From NCBI RefSeq assembly GCF_011386835.1, contig NC_088796.1, forward strand, positions 33,869,011-33,933,010: DNA of 64,000 nucleotides. The letters are read 5' to 3'. Made by a program: the position numbers and the translations under genes. A model generated the notes under the pieces. It was not told where the DNA came from and ran no database searches. It saw only the letters and a program-made list of their open reading frames with translations. The DNA is from Chrysemys picta bellii (taxonomy: Eukaryota; Chordata; Testudines; Emydidae). Positions 1 through 11,662 of the stretch are shown piece after piece. Numbering within the stretch: position 1 is the stretch's first letter; each line of letters opens with the position of its first letter.

Positions 1-172
1 TAAAAATTGCAGATGACACCAAGCTGGGAGGGGTTGCAAGCACTTTGGAGGACAGGTTTAATATTCAAAATGACTTTGAAAAATTGGAGAATTGGTCTGA
101 ATTCAACAAGATGAAATTCAATAAAGTGCAAAGTACTTTACTTAAGAAGGACAAATCAAATACACAGCTATA
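1..172 (+). mobile_element. CR1-type LINE, reverse-transcriptase fragment with ADD box
   Basis: Frame from base 3 reads KIADDTKLGGVASTLEDRFN..., the catalytic A-D-D box and following residues of CR1 reverse transcriptase. It ends at a stop near 171. A few bases are missing relative to typical CR1 near 'AATAAAGTGCAAAG'. The element continues beyond the left edge. Confidence 0.85.
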
Positions 173-537
173 AAATTTATTTGGGCATAAGCTATTGTGG
201 GCTAAAACCCACTTCATCAGATGCATGGAGTGGAACGTACAGTAGGGAGGTATAAATATACAGTATATGAAAAGATGGGAGTTGCCTTACCAAGTGGGCG
301 CTCAGTGCTAATGAGCCAATTCAATTAAGGTGGAAGTGGGCTATTCTCAACAGTTGACAAGAAGGGGTGGAAATCACTTTTGTAGTGCTAATGAAGCCAA
401 TGTAAACAAGGTGGCCCACTTCAAACAGTTGACAAGAAGGTGTGAGTATCAGCAGGGGGAAATTAGTTTTTCCCATCCACTCCCAGTCTTTATTCAGGCC
501 TAATTTGATGGTGTCCAGTTTGCAAATTAATTCCACG
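173..537 (-). repeat. Dispersed repeat of unknown class, with an internal duplication
   Basis: Begins, on the minus strand reading outward, with CATCTGATGAAGTGGGTTTTAGCCCAC...AAGCTTATGCCC-like sequence, a unit I associate with many reptile transcripts and repeats. Two imperfect tandem units (305-375 and 386-447) both contain CAACAGTTGACAAGAAGG-type or AAACAGTTGACAAGAAGG sequence. No coding function. Confidence 0.5.
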
Positions 538-2058
538 AGCTGCTCAGGCTGTCTTTGTTATTATGTCTCACTCTGTGTAAAAGGAGGTTACCACATTCAA
601 TCGATAGTCCTATTGATTTTGGGAGGAAGTGCAAAAAATAATTAGGGTTAACGCTTTCAAAGAAGGCAGAGCCGGGATTTGAAGTTCTTTCTCCTCAAAA
701 CTCGCATCTCTCCAGCACACACTTCTCTCACACACTTAGCCCTTGTGCAGTCTCCATCACTTTCCACATATCACACCACATTGCTTTCTTCCTGAACACC
801 TGTCAGGCCACTGGACCCGCATGAACACGTATGGGCCCATCTGCCCACCACCCACAGAGCTTCTGCTTCCTCATACACCCAATTTCTGTTCTCCAGAGAA
901 CCTGAGGGAGTTCCTGCACCTATGCCAGGTTCTACTCTATGCACTCCTCACCCGGCTTCTGCTCACTCTCCCCTGCTTAACCACTTAACCTCCCTGCTTC
1001 ATCTGCTCCTGTGCCTGGAGAATGAGCTGCTCAGGCTGTCTTTGTGCAGGGCAGCAGGAGCTGTCTCCAAGGCTGGAGAAGGTGACTAGAGGAGGAAGCA
1101 GCATCAACTGTTGCAGTTGTAGATCCCGGTGAGTGAGTACCTGCTGCCTCTGTAATCTCTTCAGTCATGCGACTGATCCTGGGGGTGCCATGAGCAGCTG
1201 CACCATTTGCACGGCCCAGGACTTGCTCTGGGTTAGACAGCAGTTAATGTGATCTCAGACTGCCACAACATCCAGGAGTATCAGTGTGTATTTAGGGTGG
1301 AGCAGAAGTTAGTGAAGCCGGTGACGGGAAAGGAGATTCAGTCTTAATATTACACGTTTTATATGTGTAACAATTGCCTCAATGACATTTTCTTTTCATG
1401 ATGGGTGCTGGCAACAACATTTAAACTGCAGTAAAGACAAAAGCATGCAGAGGAATGCAACAAATGTGCTGACGGATGCTATGTGTGACAGAGTCAGCAC
1501 AAAGTGCACAGTGTATCGCATGTTTCAGGAGGGTGGAACTTTGTGCCATGGGCAACACAATGGAATGAGCTGAATGTGTAGATATTGTTTTCATTGTCAT
1601 GGTTTGTAGATAATGAGGATAACTCTCAATCCTGTTTCTTTTGTGAAACCTTACAAACAGGAAGTATCCTGACTGACACTAGTGGCTCCACTCCTATTGC
1701 TGAACCTAAGATGGTATTTTGCATTTCCTATTCTCTCAGCATATAGGATTCCAGTCCAGAATCTGTTCAGATATTTTTCACAAACCCCTACATAAAACCC
1801 ATTAGACCATTTCCTATATTTACAGATATTTTGGATAAATATTGAAACTCACCTGTTTCAGATGGTTTCATTTTCTCCTGTTATGGTTCAATCTCCAGAT
1901 TCTAAAAAATGAAAATGTATTCACCCTTTTATCATAATATGTGAGCACTTGAGGGCCCTTTGTATTATTATGCAAGCCTGAGTTAACATCTGAGCTTCTT
2001 TCAGAACTCTCTTTACTATTGCAGTTGTATTCTGACACTCAGGAGTGCAGTGCAAATG
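538..2058. other. Non-coding stretch
   Basis: No gene or named repeat recognised. A 22-bp exact repeat (gagctgctcaggctgtctttgt) occurs at 539-560 and 1025-1046. The rest is ordinary AT-rich sequence. Confidence 0.4.
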
Positions 2059-2692
2059 GTTATGAATAGGGCCAGTGTTTTCCGGCAATGAAAACAGAGT
2101 AATTTCAGATTTTCAAAGCTGTATATTTCAGAATGTTCAGATATGCATTATTGCAATACAATATTTTTGTATTTTATACTCAGGGCTAAAGCCAGCTGTG
2201 TGTGAGGTGGGGGGACAGATGTTGGGCACTGAGGGCTGGAGCCAGCTGTGCAGGAGAGGTGGGGGACAGGCACTGCTAGGCACTGAGAGCCTACAGCCAG
2301 CAGTGTGCTGGGGAGAGGGGGCAGGAGCCAGCTGTGTACATAGGAGGTGAGTGGGGGAGAGGTGCTTGGGATGCTGCCAAGAGCAGCTATGAGCACTGTC
2401 CGCTCTGTAGCATGGCAAGGGAGCCCAGCGCCCCAATGCCAAGTGCCCTGCCTGCCCAAGGGAAGAGCCGTGGCAGTTTTGCTGAGCCCAGGCCTCTGTG
2501 AGGCGGGGAGAAGTTGGCAGCAAGGCTCAACAGCAGCCAGCCCCCAGCCTATGCCGTGGGGATGAGTCAGGTGGCTCTGGGCAGAAATCTGGGAGGGCGG
2601 AACCCCTGTGTGCCCCACCCACCCTCTGATCAGCGATTCCGGAAATGAAAAAAATGCGACAATTTCCGAAAAACACTGGCCCTAGTTATGAA
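2059..2692. mobile_element. hAT-like element with 8-bp target duplication and tandem-repeat cargo
   Basis: The element spans 2067-2684 between two copies of GTTATGAA (2059-2066 and 2685-2692). Terminal inverted repeats TAGGGCCAGTGTTTTCCGG and TAGGGCCAGTGTTTTTCGG are near-identical. The interior is GC-rich with degenerate ~65-bp units around 'GGAGCCAGCTGTG...GAGGTGGGGGACAG'. No transposase frame, so non-autonomous. Confidence 0.82.
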
Positions 2693-4895
2693 GGAGGCTA
2701 AGAGAAGCTTGGGAAGAAGTGGGACAATTTCAGAAAATGCACTCTCTTGGAAATGCACAGCCCCAAACCTGCTCACATGCAATGGGACAGACGGAGGTAC
2801 GGTGTAATTGTCACTTGTGAAAAGTTTAATTGCAGCTAGCAAAGGTGTCATAGCCTCAGTGCATTATCAGCCAATGCGGTTGTGCTTAGTTGGGGACAAA
2901 TTATTGGAATTAGCACTTTTCTGTTCATGAAGTTTCAGGTAAATTCTGTTGAGTTAATCTTTTATCTTAAGAAATGTGGGCATCCATGTTTAACATAGAA
3001 GGGTCCCAGTCTTCCTTTTCTCCAGATAGTTAATACCTAGGGGTGTATGTTTAGCACAATATATAATAGACCAATTAAGTCCCAGTTCACTGTGTTGAAA
3101 ATGTTCTCCCTCAATGCCATAGACCAGATCTTCAGGTGGTGTAAGTCAACAGAGCTCCACTGAAGTGGTTGCACCTATGTATTGATTCCTGGATCTTCCC
3201 TTAGATCCTATCTAAATTATGGGTGTTACCTTAGATTCGTTGTGATCCACAAGTATCTCTCCTGTTCCCAAAAAATGTTAAAGTTTATCCAAATAAAACA
3301 TTGCTTTTTCACATGCATCTTACACAGAAATTGTTTCTGTCTGGCCTTAAAGTTTAATCACTTCTGACATGAGCTTTATTTCATAAACCATCTCTTATTT
3401 CTCCTCCGAGAAATCTGTTAGCTTTGGACATCTGTCCCCTGTTCACCACTGGGAACACAGATTGAAATGTCAATGAATTTTTCAGCAGTCTCTGCATTGC
3501 AACCCCTGCCATCTGCGTCCCCTCCCCACCTAATTTATTATGTCAGTAAGAAGTTCTGTACCATATCCCAAATTTAGGGTTAAGTCATACCCTGGCTAGC
3601 ACACCAGTGACACAGCCTGTGCATTTTCTGCCACAGGGATCTTGCTGGTCAGGATAGCATTCCACAGGGAGCACCTTGCTGTGCCTAACACTTTGCTGCT
3701 CCTCTGAGAGGTCAGAATATGAACATCCCACCTCCGCTCACTAGCACTTCTGTTGATAGCAACATTTGTGGGACGGAGGCCAGATCCGAATCCTCAGATG
3801 GGGAAATAAGCCAGACCCATCTACTAGTACACATTTGTTTGCAAGGGGTGAGACGTACCCTACATCCTCTTCAGGACATAGCCCATTACTGTTGAATTTA
3901 TTCTAATTACAGAAGGAATTGTGTGTTCCAGGGCTTGTCCAATTACTTATAACAGCTCACTGTTACTAGCTCTGCTCATAAACTTTTTTATTTCCTTCAT
4001 TATCTCTTATTTCTCATGGGAGAAATAAGTGTCCCCTGGGTGACAGCATTTAGATGTAATAGTGATAAATTCTCTATAAAACCTAAGACATACAAGGTGA
4101 ATGTGATAGAAAAAGCAAGTCCCTAACCATTTGCAGTGATTAAAGATTCCATGGCACTTTTCACAAGAATCAGAATGTTAATTCCAGTTTTCTGGCCAAA
4201 TGCTAAGCTGGTAAATTGTATTCTGCCAACTGTATTTTCATGTGCATGCAGTATTTTTTCCTCCATTTCCAGTCCTCTTGGAAAATGCATTTATAACAGT
4301 TGCTTGGCCGCATCCCAGAGATGGTTGAATGGAGGTGGTTTGTGTAAAGTGATCATCCTTCTATAAGTGTAATCTGTGATTGTGTAAAGCACCCTGATGT
4401 ATGCAAAATTGACTACATGAATCAATTTTAAAAAACCTTAATTTCTATTATATTACCATTAGAGTCAGTATGCTAATAGACTTCTATTGTAAGAGACACA
4501 ATACACAATGATCCACCAGGGAGATAAGTGTCTCCCACCTCCTGTCTGGAGAAGTTTGTCGCAAGACGCACTACCTTTGAGTAACCAGCCTTTAACTACA
4601 AGGCCTAGAGAACAATTTTCAGCATAGCTCCTCATATTTACTCTGCACACATTTCATAGTGATTATGATGACCAGTCTGACACATGCTTTCAGTTTGGTG
4701 ACCCGAGGGGATCCCTGTGCCCCTAAGTAACCCTGTGCCATATGCCAATTGGTATCAAGAGATCCTTGGATCACAATAACTCCTGTTGAGTTTAATGAGT
4801 ATATATCTGAGGCAAGGATTTGGTCCATAGCCTAGACAAAAGTCAAAGAGAATCAGCAAAAATACGCAAGGGATATAAAGTAACAAAATAAATTT
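2693..4895. other. Non-coding stretch
   Basis: AT-rich unique-looking sequence. No exon-like frames or named repeats recognised. Confidence 0.4.
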
Positions 4896-6055
4896 ACATG
4901 TGTGACGGGTTAGATCACAGAACCCCCCTTGGGAGCTGCCAACTGATGTGCCAAGACTACCTCTGCCCCTGCTTTTCCTGCCAGCTTGGGACCCCAGCAC
5001 CCTGTCTTGCTGAGCCAGACACACCCCTCTGTTCCAACACAGACCCAGGGTCTGAATTACTTGCCCCAAAGCTGAAGGCTTAACTAAAAGCAGCTTACAG
5101 AAGTGTTCTTGTCTTTAACACTCAGATGCTTAACTTCCAATGGGGTCTAAACCCAAATAAATTAGTTTTACCCTGTATAAAGCTTATAAACTCATGAATT
5201 GTTCGCTGTCTATAACACTGATAGAGAGAGATGCACAGCTGTTTGCGCCCTCCCCCCCAGGTATTAATACATACTCTGGATTAATTAATAAGTAAAAAGT
5301 TATTTTATTAAATATAGAAAGTAAGATTTAAGTGGTTCCAAGTAGTAACAGACAAAACAAAGTGAATTAACAAGTAAAATAAAATAAAACACGCACATCT
5401 AAGTCTAATACAGTAATACAATTGAGTACAGATAAAATCTCACCCTGAGAGATGTTTTAATAACTTTCTTTCACAGACTGGACGCCTTCCTAGTCTGGGC
5501 ACAGTCCTTTCCCCTGGTACAGCCCTGGTACAGCTCAGGTGGTAGTTAGGGGATTGCTCATGATGGCTGCTCCCCTTCGTTCTGTTCCACCCATTTATAT
5601 ATTTTTTGCATAAGGCAGGAATTTTTTGTCCCTCTCTGGGTTCCCACCCCTTCCTTCTCAATGGAAAGACACCAGGTTAAAGATGGATTTCAGTTCAGGT
5701 GACATGATCACATGTCACTGTAAGACTTCATTGCCCACTTGCCAGCACACACGTATACAGGGAGACTTACAGGTAAAACAGAGCCATCTGCAGTCAATTG
5801 TCCTAATTAATGGGAGTCATTAAGATTTTAAACCACCATTAATGGCCTACCCTTTGCAGAATTACAATAGGCCCTCAGAGTTATATTTCATATTTTTAGT
5901 TTTAGATGCAGGAGTGGTACATTTATACAAATAGGATGATCGCACTCAGTAGATTATAAGCTTTGTAGTGATACCTTACAAGAGAAGCATGAAGCATATT
6001 CCAGTTACATTAGCATATTTTCATAAAATCATATAGAGTGGAACGTCACAACATG
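4896..6055. mobile_element. Solo LTR (1150 bp) with 5-bp target duplication
   Basis: The LTR spans 4901-6050, starting TGTGACGGGTTAGATCACAG and ending AGTGGAACGTCACA. Its ends are a perfect 7-bp inverted pair (TGTGACG/CGTCACA). Both flanks carry ACATG (4896-4900, 6051-6055). The interior shares blocks ('CCTGCCAG...CTTGCTGAG...CACAGACCCAG', 'AAGCATATTCCAGTTAC...CATATTTTCATAAAA') with the element at 37619-38532. No internal coding region remains. Orientation could not be fixed. Confidence 0.8.
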
Positions 6056-6125
6056 TATGCAGATTCTTCTAGTAAAATAATATAAATGTTTCTGTATGAT
6101 GATAATATGAAGAGGTGTGAGGTAT

Positions 6126-6300
6126 ATAGAATCATAGAATATCAGGGTTGGAAGGGACCACAGGAGGTCATCTAGTCCAACCCCCTGCTCAAAGCAGGAC
6201 CAGTCCCCAACTAAATCATCCCAGCCAGGGCTTCGTCAAGCCTGACCTTAAAAACCTCTAAGGAAGGAGATTCTACCACCTCCCTAGGTAACCCATTCCA
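6126..6300 (-). mobile_element. CR1-type LINE, 3' end (minus orientation)
   Basis: 'ATAGAATCATAGAATATCAGGGTTGGAAGGGACC...CCCCCTGCTCAAAGCAGGACC...ACCTCCCTAGGTAACCCATTCC', the reverse of a standard CR1 3' end. It closely matches the copy at 54620. Confidence 0.92.
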
Positions 6301-8514
6301 TATACATAACAATTTGACAGATTTGGATTTATAGAAAAAATATGTTTCCAGCATTACCTGCATGTTTTTGTTTACTGATACCTTCAAAATTTCTCTTCAG
6401 TTACCATTTTTTCATTGCTTTCTGGGGTTTGCCTTTTTCCCTGATGTTTATGTCATAAGAACATTCCTCCTGTTTTCTCTCCAGGCATTATCTGTTTCAC
6501 TGCTTCAGATTATTTCCTCCCTGTTTACCCAGCTGGTTATTTTAGCTGCTTCTTCTTTCCATTCTGCTGTTTTTTTTTCTATAGACCTCCTACACGTCTT
6601 CCTCTGCCCTTCCTCCACAATTTTGTCTGTTCTCTAACATGAACATTGTTGCTCTGAGCCTAGATCCAATAAGATTTCTGAGCAAACTACCCTGAAGTCT
6701 AGTACTGCCTAATTCTTCATACCTTATGACATGAGTTTCAATGTCATCCAAGACCACTGGCAAACGCGTGCCTGGAGCTTGTGCCCTATGAAGGGATGTC
6801 TCCCATTCTGGCAGCAAACCATACAAGACTTGTAGACATAACTGTGCAAACATTATTCTCTCCACTTTTATACATAACCCACTGCCTATGATCTGCTGTT
6901 TTTTTTTTTCTCTATACATTCTTCTCCCTCACTTATAATTACTGAGCATCATCCATGTAAATCAGGAGCAACTCCAATGAAGTAAATTGAGAAAAATAAG
7001 TGTAGGTGAAACAGAATCAGAACCCTATGGATGTTTTTCTGAACATTTGCATTCTCCTAATTGATATGCCACTTGACAAGTTAGATCTCCCCAAGGAAAA
7101 ATCCTGCACATTTTAACAGGAAACGATGACTTCTCTATATCTTTGTTGTAAACATGTTATAGAATTTAACAAAGAATTTTATCCCTGCAATATAATTTTG
7201 TGGGGTCTACAAAAAAGGAGACAATTCTCTTTCAATTCTATAGGTTTTACAATAATTTCTATAGAACCCTATCATTTTCCTTCCTACTAAACTATACAAG
7301 ATCCTGCCATAGATGTACAGTCAAGAAAGTTGTTTTCCTTTAAAAACAAAAACAAACAAGCAAAAAATTTAATTTTAAGAGACAGGGCCTGAGCAAAAAC
7401 CCATTGCAGTCAATGGAAAGACTCCCATGAGCACAAGTGCAGAAACAACAGACAATTGCGAGCAAATAAAAATCACCCTTAAAAAAGCCAATGCCTATAA
7501 AGTACAACCTGGCTATAAGTATCAGTGTCCTAGCTTTAAAATGTGATACTGTTATTACATCCACAGCTTAGTGTCTAACTTCTTCTGCAGCTATTATATA
7601 CTGTGCTTCTGTATTCACAATAATACCTAAAATGCAGCTGCATCTCAGTCGGTCCAAAGACATGATATTGGGCTCAAAGGAGCCTCAGACCACCTTGTAT
7701 GCCAATAGGATTCTTCGCTTCTTTCAAAAAGAAAATTAAACTAAACAAGCTGTGTTCAAATAGCCATAAGGCTCAGCTATAAACACACCAAAGCAAGAAA
7801 AGTCTGAGTGGAAATGCCCTCTTTAATCCACTCTGTTTTGACTGGGTATTGTCAGCTAGTCATTTATCTTACAAATCAAGACACAACAGTAGGAATTAAG
7901 GAATTGGATGACTTAGGGGCCTGGTAATGGAGCCTGGCCCATGTTGGCAATGACAGTGAGTGAAAGTTGATGCTTGTGTGGTTTCCTATATGTAATGAGT
8001 TTTGTGGTCTCACTCCAATTCCCAAAGGACAGGCATTCACATTACAAAACCCACCCACATCATTGTCTCCTTTAGACTCCACAGAGAGGCTGAGGACTGA
8101 ACGGCTATAGACAACAGACTACAAAGTGGTCCTTCCACATCAGGGCTGAGCTATTTTGGTTGAGGATTCAGAAGCTTCACTGCCACAATCCATTATTATA
8201 GCTGTTCTTTGGCTGCGTGCATGTAAGACTTCAGTCTCCAGGGCTGTCAATTTGGCACTTTTCCTAAGCCCTACAGTCACACAGAGTAGGTAGTGGCTGT
8301 GGTTGTTTTAAAGAATAGTTTAAGGATAGAGTTAGAGACTTTAATTTAATTTTCTGTCCTTCGTTGGTTTATATGAGACCCCACTGCATTATATTAATTT
8401 AAATGGTTTGTCTTAATATAGTTTAGTTTTATCATAAAAGAACTGGTATCTTTTCAGATTCAGCACTACAAAAATCCTTCTCAGGTGCTAGCCCGTGCTT
8501 TTCAAAAGGTGTGA
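6301..8514. other. Non-coding stretch
   Basis: AT-rich. No gene or named repeat recognised. Confidence 0.4.
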
Positions 8515-8739
8515 GCTGCCTCTCCCCGAGGCTTCGATCAGCCCATTCATCTATGCCATCAGGATCAATATTTGCGGGATGTGTTTGATATACTTGCCAA
8601 ACTTCCTCTTTCCAGAAACTTTGATCCAGATATCTTAGAAATGATCCAGTACGAATCTGAAACTTTTAAAAAGCTTGACGCCTTGCCAGATAAATCACAG
8701 GCACTACACACTATAAGCAAGAGAAACATAGGAAAATGA
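8515..8739 (+). pseudogene. Open, protein-like segment of unknown origin
   Basis: 74 codons stay open between a stop at 8512-8514 and one at 8737-8739. The predicted sequence is acidic and mixed (for example RDVFDILAKLPLSRNFDPDI, then YESETFKKLDALPDKSQAL). That resembles real protein more than the neighbouring frames do. There is no start codon near its beginning. A pyrimidine-rich 'GCCTCTCCCCGAG' could be a splice acceptor. It could be a decayed exon, a retrocopy fragment or chance; I do not recognise it. Confidence 0.25.
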
Positions 8740-9975
8740 GGACAATAAGAAACAAAACAATAAGAAATATTGTATCATCTGCTCCACAGCGGAGCAAGGG
8801 CCTAGTGGAATCAGAGAGGGGTTAGACTATAATGCCTCAACTCATTCTGTAAGCTTGTGGTGGATACTCAGTGCAGATACTCCATAGGGAATGGACCTGA
8901 ATCAGATTGGCTGGATTGGTGAAGAATTTAAAGGAGGTGCTCTTTAAAGGAGCAGAGAAAGAGGTTTGAGGCTCTTATGACTTCTACAGTGGAGACCAAC
9001 CCCCGCTCCCCCGCTATGTGTTAGCTCCTCCCTAATCCTTATACAAGGGATGGGTGGCAGGTTCCCAGCAGTAGGTTGGATGGGATCAGTATGGGTAAGG
9101 GGGAGCGCTGACGGCAGCCCTCAAGTATATGGAAAGGATTATGGAATGACCTGCACTGTATAATTTTATCTACCCCCAGATATTTAAGAAAAAAGTTGCA
9201 GCCTAATTAAAACCACACCCAGTGCCTCTTGTACTTCTGCTGGCATAGCTGGACAATGGAAACAACAATAAGAATCAAAACAATTAATGAGGAATATCAT
9301 AATGGACTTTCCTTACAGCTGGCATCTGAGGTCCCTAGTACTGCTTTTTAATAGGTAGCATTCTATTTCTAACAAATGACAGTCAGCCAAAACCACAGCT
9401 CTATAAAGGAAATGAAAAAAGAAGAAAGAGGCATTTAACTTTTTACGTTTCTGGGAAAAGTTTGCAAATTACATGAACTCTCTGATTCTGAAAAACTATT
9501 GAGTGTACAGTTATAGGCATGTGATTCTTCGTAGGTCATGATTAATTCTTTCCACTTCAGGTCTGCAGTTGTTGTACTTTATAATAATTATAAACCTAGG
9601 AGTATCCATTTGTAACTTTTGGTTTGTGGAAAAATCAATTAGTAACTGCTCAATATTTTATTTTTAATTTTAATTAATATTCAACAGCTGAATGACCAAA
9701 AGTTTGACACACATTTTTTCAGGTATAAACTCTTATTTTTATGCAAAAACAATGAGGAGTCCTAGGGCTGGATGGTTGCCTATATGCAAATAATGATGAA
9801 GACAGGACATTTACCCAGAACAATCTGGAACAAGCAGATTGCAGTCAAACAACATATATTCCAACCAAAGGCTGGAAGCTGAAGCCAGATTCTTTTTTTT
9901 TTCTTTTACAAAGTATAATTGAAATGGTTATTGAAAAATTTTATTTACAAAAAAACTTGGGTTTGATAAATGAAA
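8740..9975. other. Non-coding stretch
   Basis: AT-rich. Nothing recognised apart from A/T runs. Confidence 0.4.
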
Positions 9976-11133
9976 TTACAGTGAGTGGGCATGGTCTCTC
10001 TCCCTGATGGAGGGGGAGAGAGCCATGACCGCCTCCTGGTGGGCAGATCTGGGACACCAGCGACCACCTCACCAGAATCAGAGGGGTGGGACAGGAACCA
10101 GAAATATAAAAGGCAGGCCCTCCAGCTCAGTTGGAGGAGAGCCAGGGCTGGCTCCAGTGTTTCTGCTGCCCCAAGCGGCGGAAAAAAAAAAAAAAAGCCG
10201 CGATCGGCGGCACTTCGGCGGCAGCTCTACTGCGCCGCTTCATTCTTCGGTGGCAATTCAGCGGCAGGTCCTTCCCTCCGAGAGGGACTGAGGGACCCAC
10301 CGCCACATTGCCACTGAAGAGCTGGACGGGCCCCCCCTTTCCATTGGCCGCCCCAAGCACCTGCTTGCTGCGCTGGTGCCTGGAGCTGGCCCTGAGGAGA
10401 ACTGCCAGAGAGCAGGATGTCCCATCCCACCCCATGCTGCTGGAGCTCAGAACCGACGGAGGCTGTTACAGCACCAGAGACGCGGAGGGACTGCCAGAGC
10501 TGCCAGGCACTGGGAACACTGAGGAGCTGTTGGGGCTACCACTAGCCGTTTACCTCAGTGAGATGAACAACGACCCTGGAACCCAGGTACCTCCTGACTG
10601 GGAGTGTAGGCAGGAGCCCAGGGAAGCCAATAGGGTTTGGCTGTGTTATTGACTGCAAGTCTGCCAGGGTGTTGCAGCCAGATTTCCCTGCTGACTCAGT
10701 GGCAGACCACACTACCACTGTTAGGGCCCTGGGCTGGGATACAGCGGAGTCAGGTGGGCCTGCGTCCCCCTGCCATACCATCCCTGGGGGTGGCAGCCTC
10801 CCCAACTTTAGGCCAAGAGGCCTGCACTGGTCTCTCACCTGCCCGAGCTCAGACACCAGGCGGTTTTGCTGTCTTTCCCGCCAGAGAGCTGATTCCCCCT
10901 AGACTGCTGTTTTGCTCTGCCTGACTGCAAGCCAGAGCCATTAACTGTTCACAACCCCACCCTGATTGAGGGCCCTGGACTTATAGATGTGCTGCTGCTC
11001 TGCCTGACTACAGGCCAGAGCCATTAACTGTTGGCTAATTTCCTCCTGAACTGAGTCACTCCAGAAGCACTGTAGCAAGGAGGTGTGGTCTCCCTCCCTG
11101 ATGGATAGGGAGAGATCCACGACCACCTTACAG
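9976..11133 (+). mobile_element. LTR-like element with terminal direct repeats (copy 1), 6-bp target duplication
   Basis: The element 9982-11127 is flanked by TTACAG on both sides (9976-9981, 11128-11133). Its first ~48 bp (TGAGTGGGCATGGTCTCTCT...) recur at the right end (GGAGGTGTGGTCTCCCTCCC..., from about 11079). A TATA-like AAATATAAAAGGCAGG precedes CCAGCTCAGTTGG. A block with CACTGTTAGGGCCCTGGGCTGGGATACAG and tandem units ('CTGCCTGACT(G/A)CA(A/G)GCCAGAGCCATTAACTGTT', about 10917-11032) follows. Same order as 47948-48785. A hAT MITE has jumped into it at 10143-10394. No protein domain recognised. Confidence 0.65.
10135..10402. mobile_element. hAT MITE (CAGGGCTGG type) nested in the LTR-like element
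   Basis: The element 10143-10394 starts CAGGGCTGGCTCCAG and ends CTGGAGCTGGCCCTG. Flanks are AGGAGAGC and AGGAGAAC (7 of 8 match). The interior has an A15 run, GC-rich 'GCGGCACTTCGGCGGCAG' blocks and 'GCCGCCCCAAGCACCTGCTTG'. Same family as 17007, 21498 and 24152. Confidence 0.85.
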
Positions 11134-11389
11134 AAATATTTTGGTAATCTTTTCAGTAATATTTTTGACAATTTAATTGTCAAACACACACCCACTTTTA
11201 GCAAAGAATGGAAAATTTTGACAGCATTGATAGTCTTTTGTGACAATTTTCATTTTTGAAAAAATAAAGGATTTTTCAATTTAAAAAAATTAGTTATAAA
11301 AATTTCATCTGTCTCTCATCTCTAATGACTACATGGGGAGCCTATCAGATATGAAAGGCTCTTTCATCTAACAGACAAAAGCATAACAA
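11134..11389. other. Short non-coding gap
   Basis: AT-rich. Nothing recognised. Confidence 0.4.
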
Positions 11390-11662
11390 AAATCTAATGG
11401 CTGGAAGTTGAAGGCTGACCAATTTAAAACTGGAAATAAGGTGCAATTTTTTAACTGCGAGGGTAACTAACTACAGGAACAATTTACCTGGGGATGTGGT
11501 GAATTTTATATCAGTTGACCTCTTTAAATCAAGGTTAGATATGATGTCGGTTGGCTCCAATTATTGGTGCAGAAATCACTGGGTAAAATGCAGAAGTCAC
11601 TATGTTAATGCAGTAGGTCAGAGTAGATGATCATAATGATCCTTCTAGCCTTAAAATATACG
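11390..11662 (+). mobile_element. CR1-type LINE, 3' end (plus orientation)
   Basis: 'AATGGCTGGAAGTTGAAGGCTGACC...AATTTACCTGGGGATGTGGTG...AAATCAAGGTTAGATATGATGT...GATGATCATAATGATCCTTCTAGCC' follows the order of CR1 3' ends. Diverged older copy. Confidence 0.85.

Noticed and set aside
2137..2618. Overlapping minus-strand frames of 128 and 156 codons
   Set aside because: Both lie in the tandem GC-rich cargo of the hAT element 2067-2684; they are repeat-encoded.
8530..8660. Overlapping frame with SPFIYAIR resembling a receptor TM7 motif
   Set aside because: Short, no other receptor features, and it overlaps a more protein-like frame; probably chance.
10131..10652. 173-codon open frame
   Set aside because: It crosses the border of a hAT MITE (an A15 run gives poly-Lys) into the host LTR-like element. 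A true gene would not be interrupted by target-duplication borders.
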